The notes below the pieces were generated by a model, which did no database searches, had not been told where the DNA came from, and saw only the letters and a program-made list of their open reading frames with translations. DNA of 64,000 bases, taken from positions 1 through 64,000 of the forward strand of contig CACGNN010000003.1 in the NCBI GenBank assembly GCA_902574355.1, in the 5' to 3' direction. Below, one piece after another: positions 63,844 through 64,000 of this stretch. The translations under genes were made by a program, and so were the position numbers. Origin of the DNA: an uncultured SAR86 cluster bacterium (GTDB lineage: Bacteria; Pseudomonadota; Gammaproteobacteria; Magnimaribacterales; Magnimaribacteraceae). Positions within the stretch are counted from its first letter, which is position 1, and the number at the start of each line of letters is the position of its first letter.

Positions 63844-64000
63844 CTATACCTTTTTAATTATTTCCCCGTCAGACAAATAAATTTTTTTATTTGCTATTTG
63901 ATTAATAACCCATGGATAAAGCTCATGCTCTAATTCATGTATAGCTTTTTGCAGCTCATCTATATCTGTTGTTTCTACTTTTAAACTCGATTGGGCGCAA
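63844..64000 (-). CDS. purN: Phosphoribosylglycinamide formyltransferase, C-terminal end (cut by window edge)
   Basis: The frame is open to the right edge and ends with TAG at 63844. The 51 visible residues, AQSSLKVETTDIDELQKAI then HELEHELYPWVINQIANK, match the C-terminal end of PurN, where an E-H-x-(I/L)-Y-P motif is invariant. PurN adds formyl to GAR in purine synthesis. The rest of the gene, and any purM, lie beyond the window. Confidence 0.85.
   Translation of the reverse strand, partial: CAQSSLKVETTDIDELQKAIHELEHELYPWVINQIANKKIYLSDGEIIKKV

Overview
The window is AT-rich, gene-dense bacterial chromosome with short intergenic gaps, many 1-8 nt stop/start overlaps, four tRNA genes, and no insertion sequence, prophage structural gene or CRISPR array that I can see. 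Gene order points to a gammaproteobacterium: smc-zipA-ligA, an eight/nine-gene cytochrome c maturation operon ending in ccmI, dnaX-recR, dcd, and purN followed by a DUF3108 gene. The AT-richness, streamlined spacing and gene mix (alternative oxidase, several acyl-CoA dehydrogenases, phytanoyl-CoA dioxygenase-like proteins, a DUF3604 protein, GMC oxidoreductase, sulfotransferase) suggest a marine, oligotrophic, SAR86-like lineage. That placement is inference from gene content only.

Layout. 1-6.5 kb: the end of an alternative oxidase gene, a GMC oxidoreductase, tRNA-Ser, two lipoproteins, and a panB-panC-phosphotransferase run. 6.5-9.4 kb: a Cys-rich secreted protein, a sulfotransferase, a 50-codon remnant of an APS-kinase-like gene, and a 2-hydroxyacid dehydrogenase. 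9.4-12.5 kb (minus): aldehyde dehydrogenase, acyl-CoA carboxyltransferase, tRNA-Arg. 12.6-14.5 kb: metY behind a SAM-II/SAM-V-type riboswitch with its own terminator, then hisI. 14.6-20.7 kb: ccmABCDEFGHI, including a 50-codon ccmD. 20.8-27 kb: smc (short, no recognisable hinge), zipA, ligA, a lytic transglycosylase-like lipoprotein and a DUF4136 lipoprotein. 27-34.5 kb: mnmC, an acyl-CoA dehydrogenase pair, a coiled-coil membrane protein, tRNA-Leu, and a LysR regulator divergent from a third acyl-CoA dehydrogenase. 34.5-38.2 kb: esterase, lpd, ppnP and two small secreted proteins. 38.2-40.4 kb: a minus-strand string of very small, partly coupled genes ending near tRNA-Val. 40.6-47.8 kb: small lipoprotein, MAPEG protein, an MsrA-thioredoxin-MsrB fusion, VOC protein, methyltransferase, cystathionine beta-synthase, cystathionine gamma-lyase/synthase, pyrB. 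47.8-59.3 kb: DUF3604 and PhyH proteins, SCP2, redoxin, DsbD-like protein, second PhyH, SGNH hydrolase, YqgE, Nudix, DedA, Bax-inhibitor-like protein, iron alcohol dehydrogenase. 59.3-64 kb: recX, dnaX, recR, dcd, DUF3108 and the end of purN.

How it fits together. The ccm operon makes c-type cytochromes; the DsbD-like protein may supply reductant to CcmG/CcmH and to the exported Msr fusion. Methionine/cysteine metabolism is represented by riboswitch-controlled metY and a cystathionine beta-synthase plus gamma-lyase-like pair that could run reverse transsulfuration. The acyl-CoA dehydrogenases, carboxyltransferase, aldehyde dehydrogenase, PhyH and SCP2 proteins suggest breakdown of branched or complex lipids. 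The points most worth a second look are the riboswitch-terminator ahead of metY, the hinge-less SMC, the A9 tract in dnaX, the small-gene string at 38-40 kb, the APS-kinase remnant, and the Msr fusion order.
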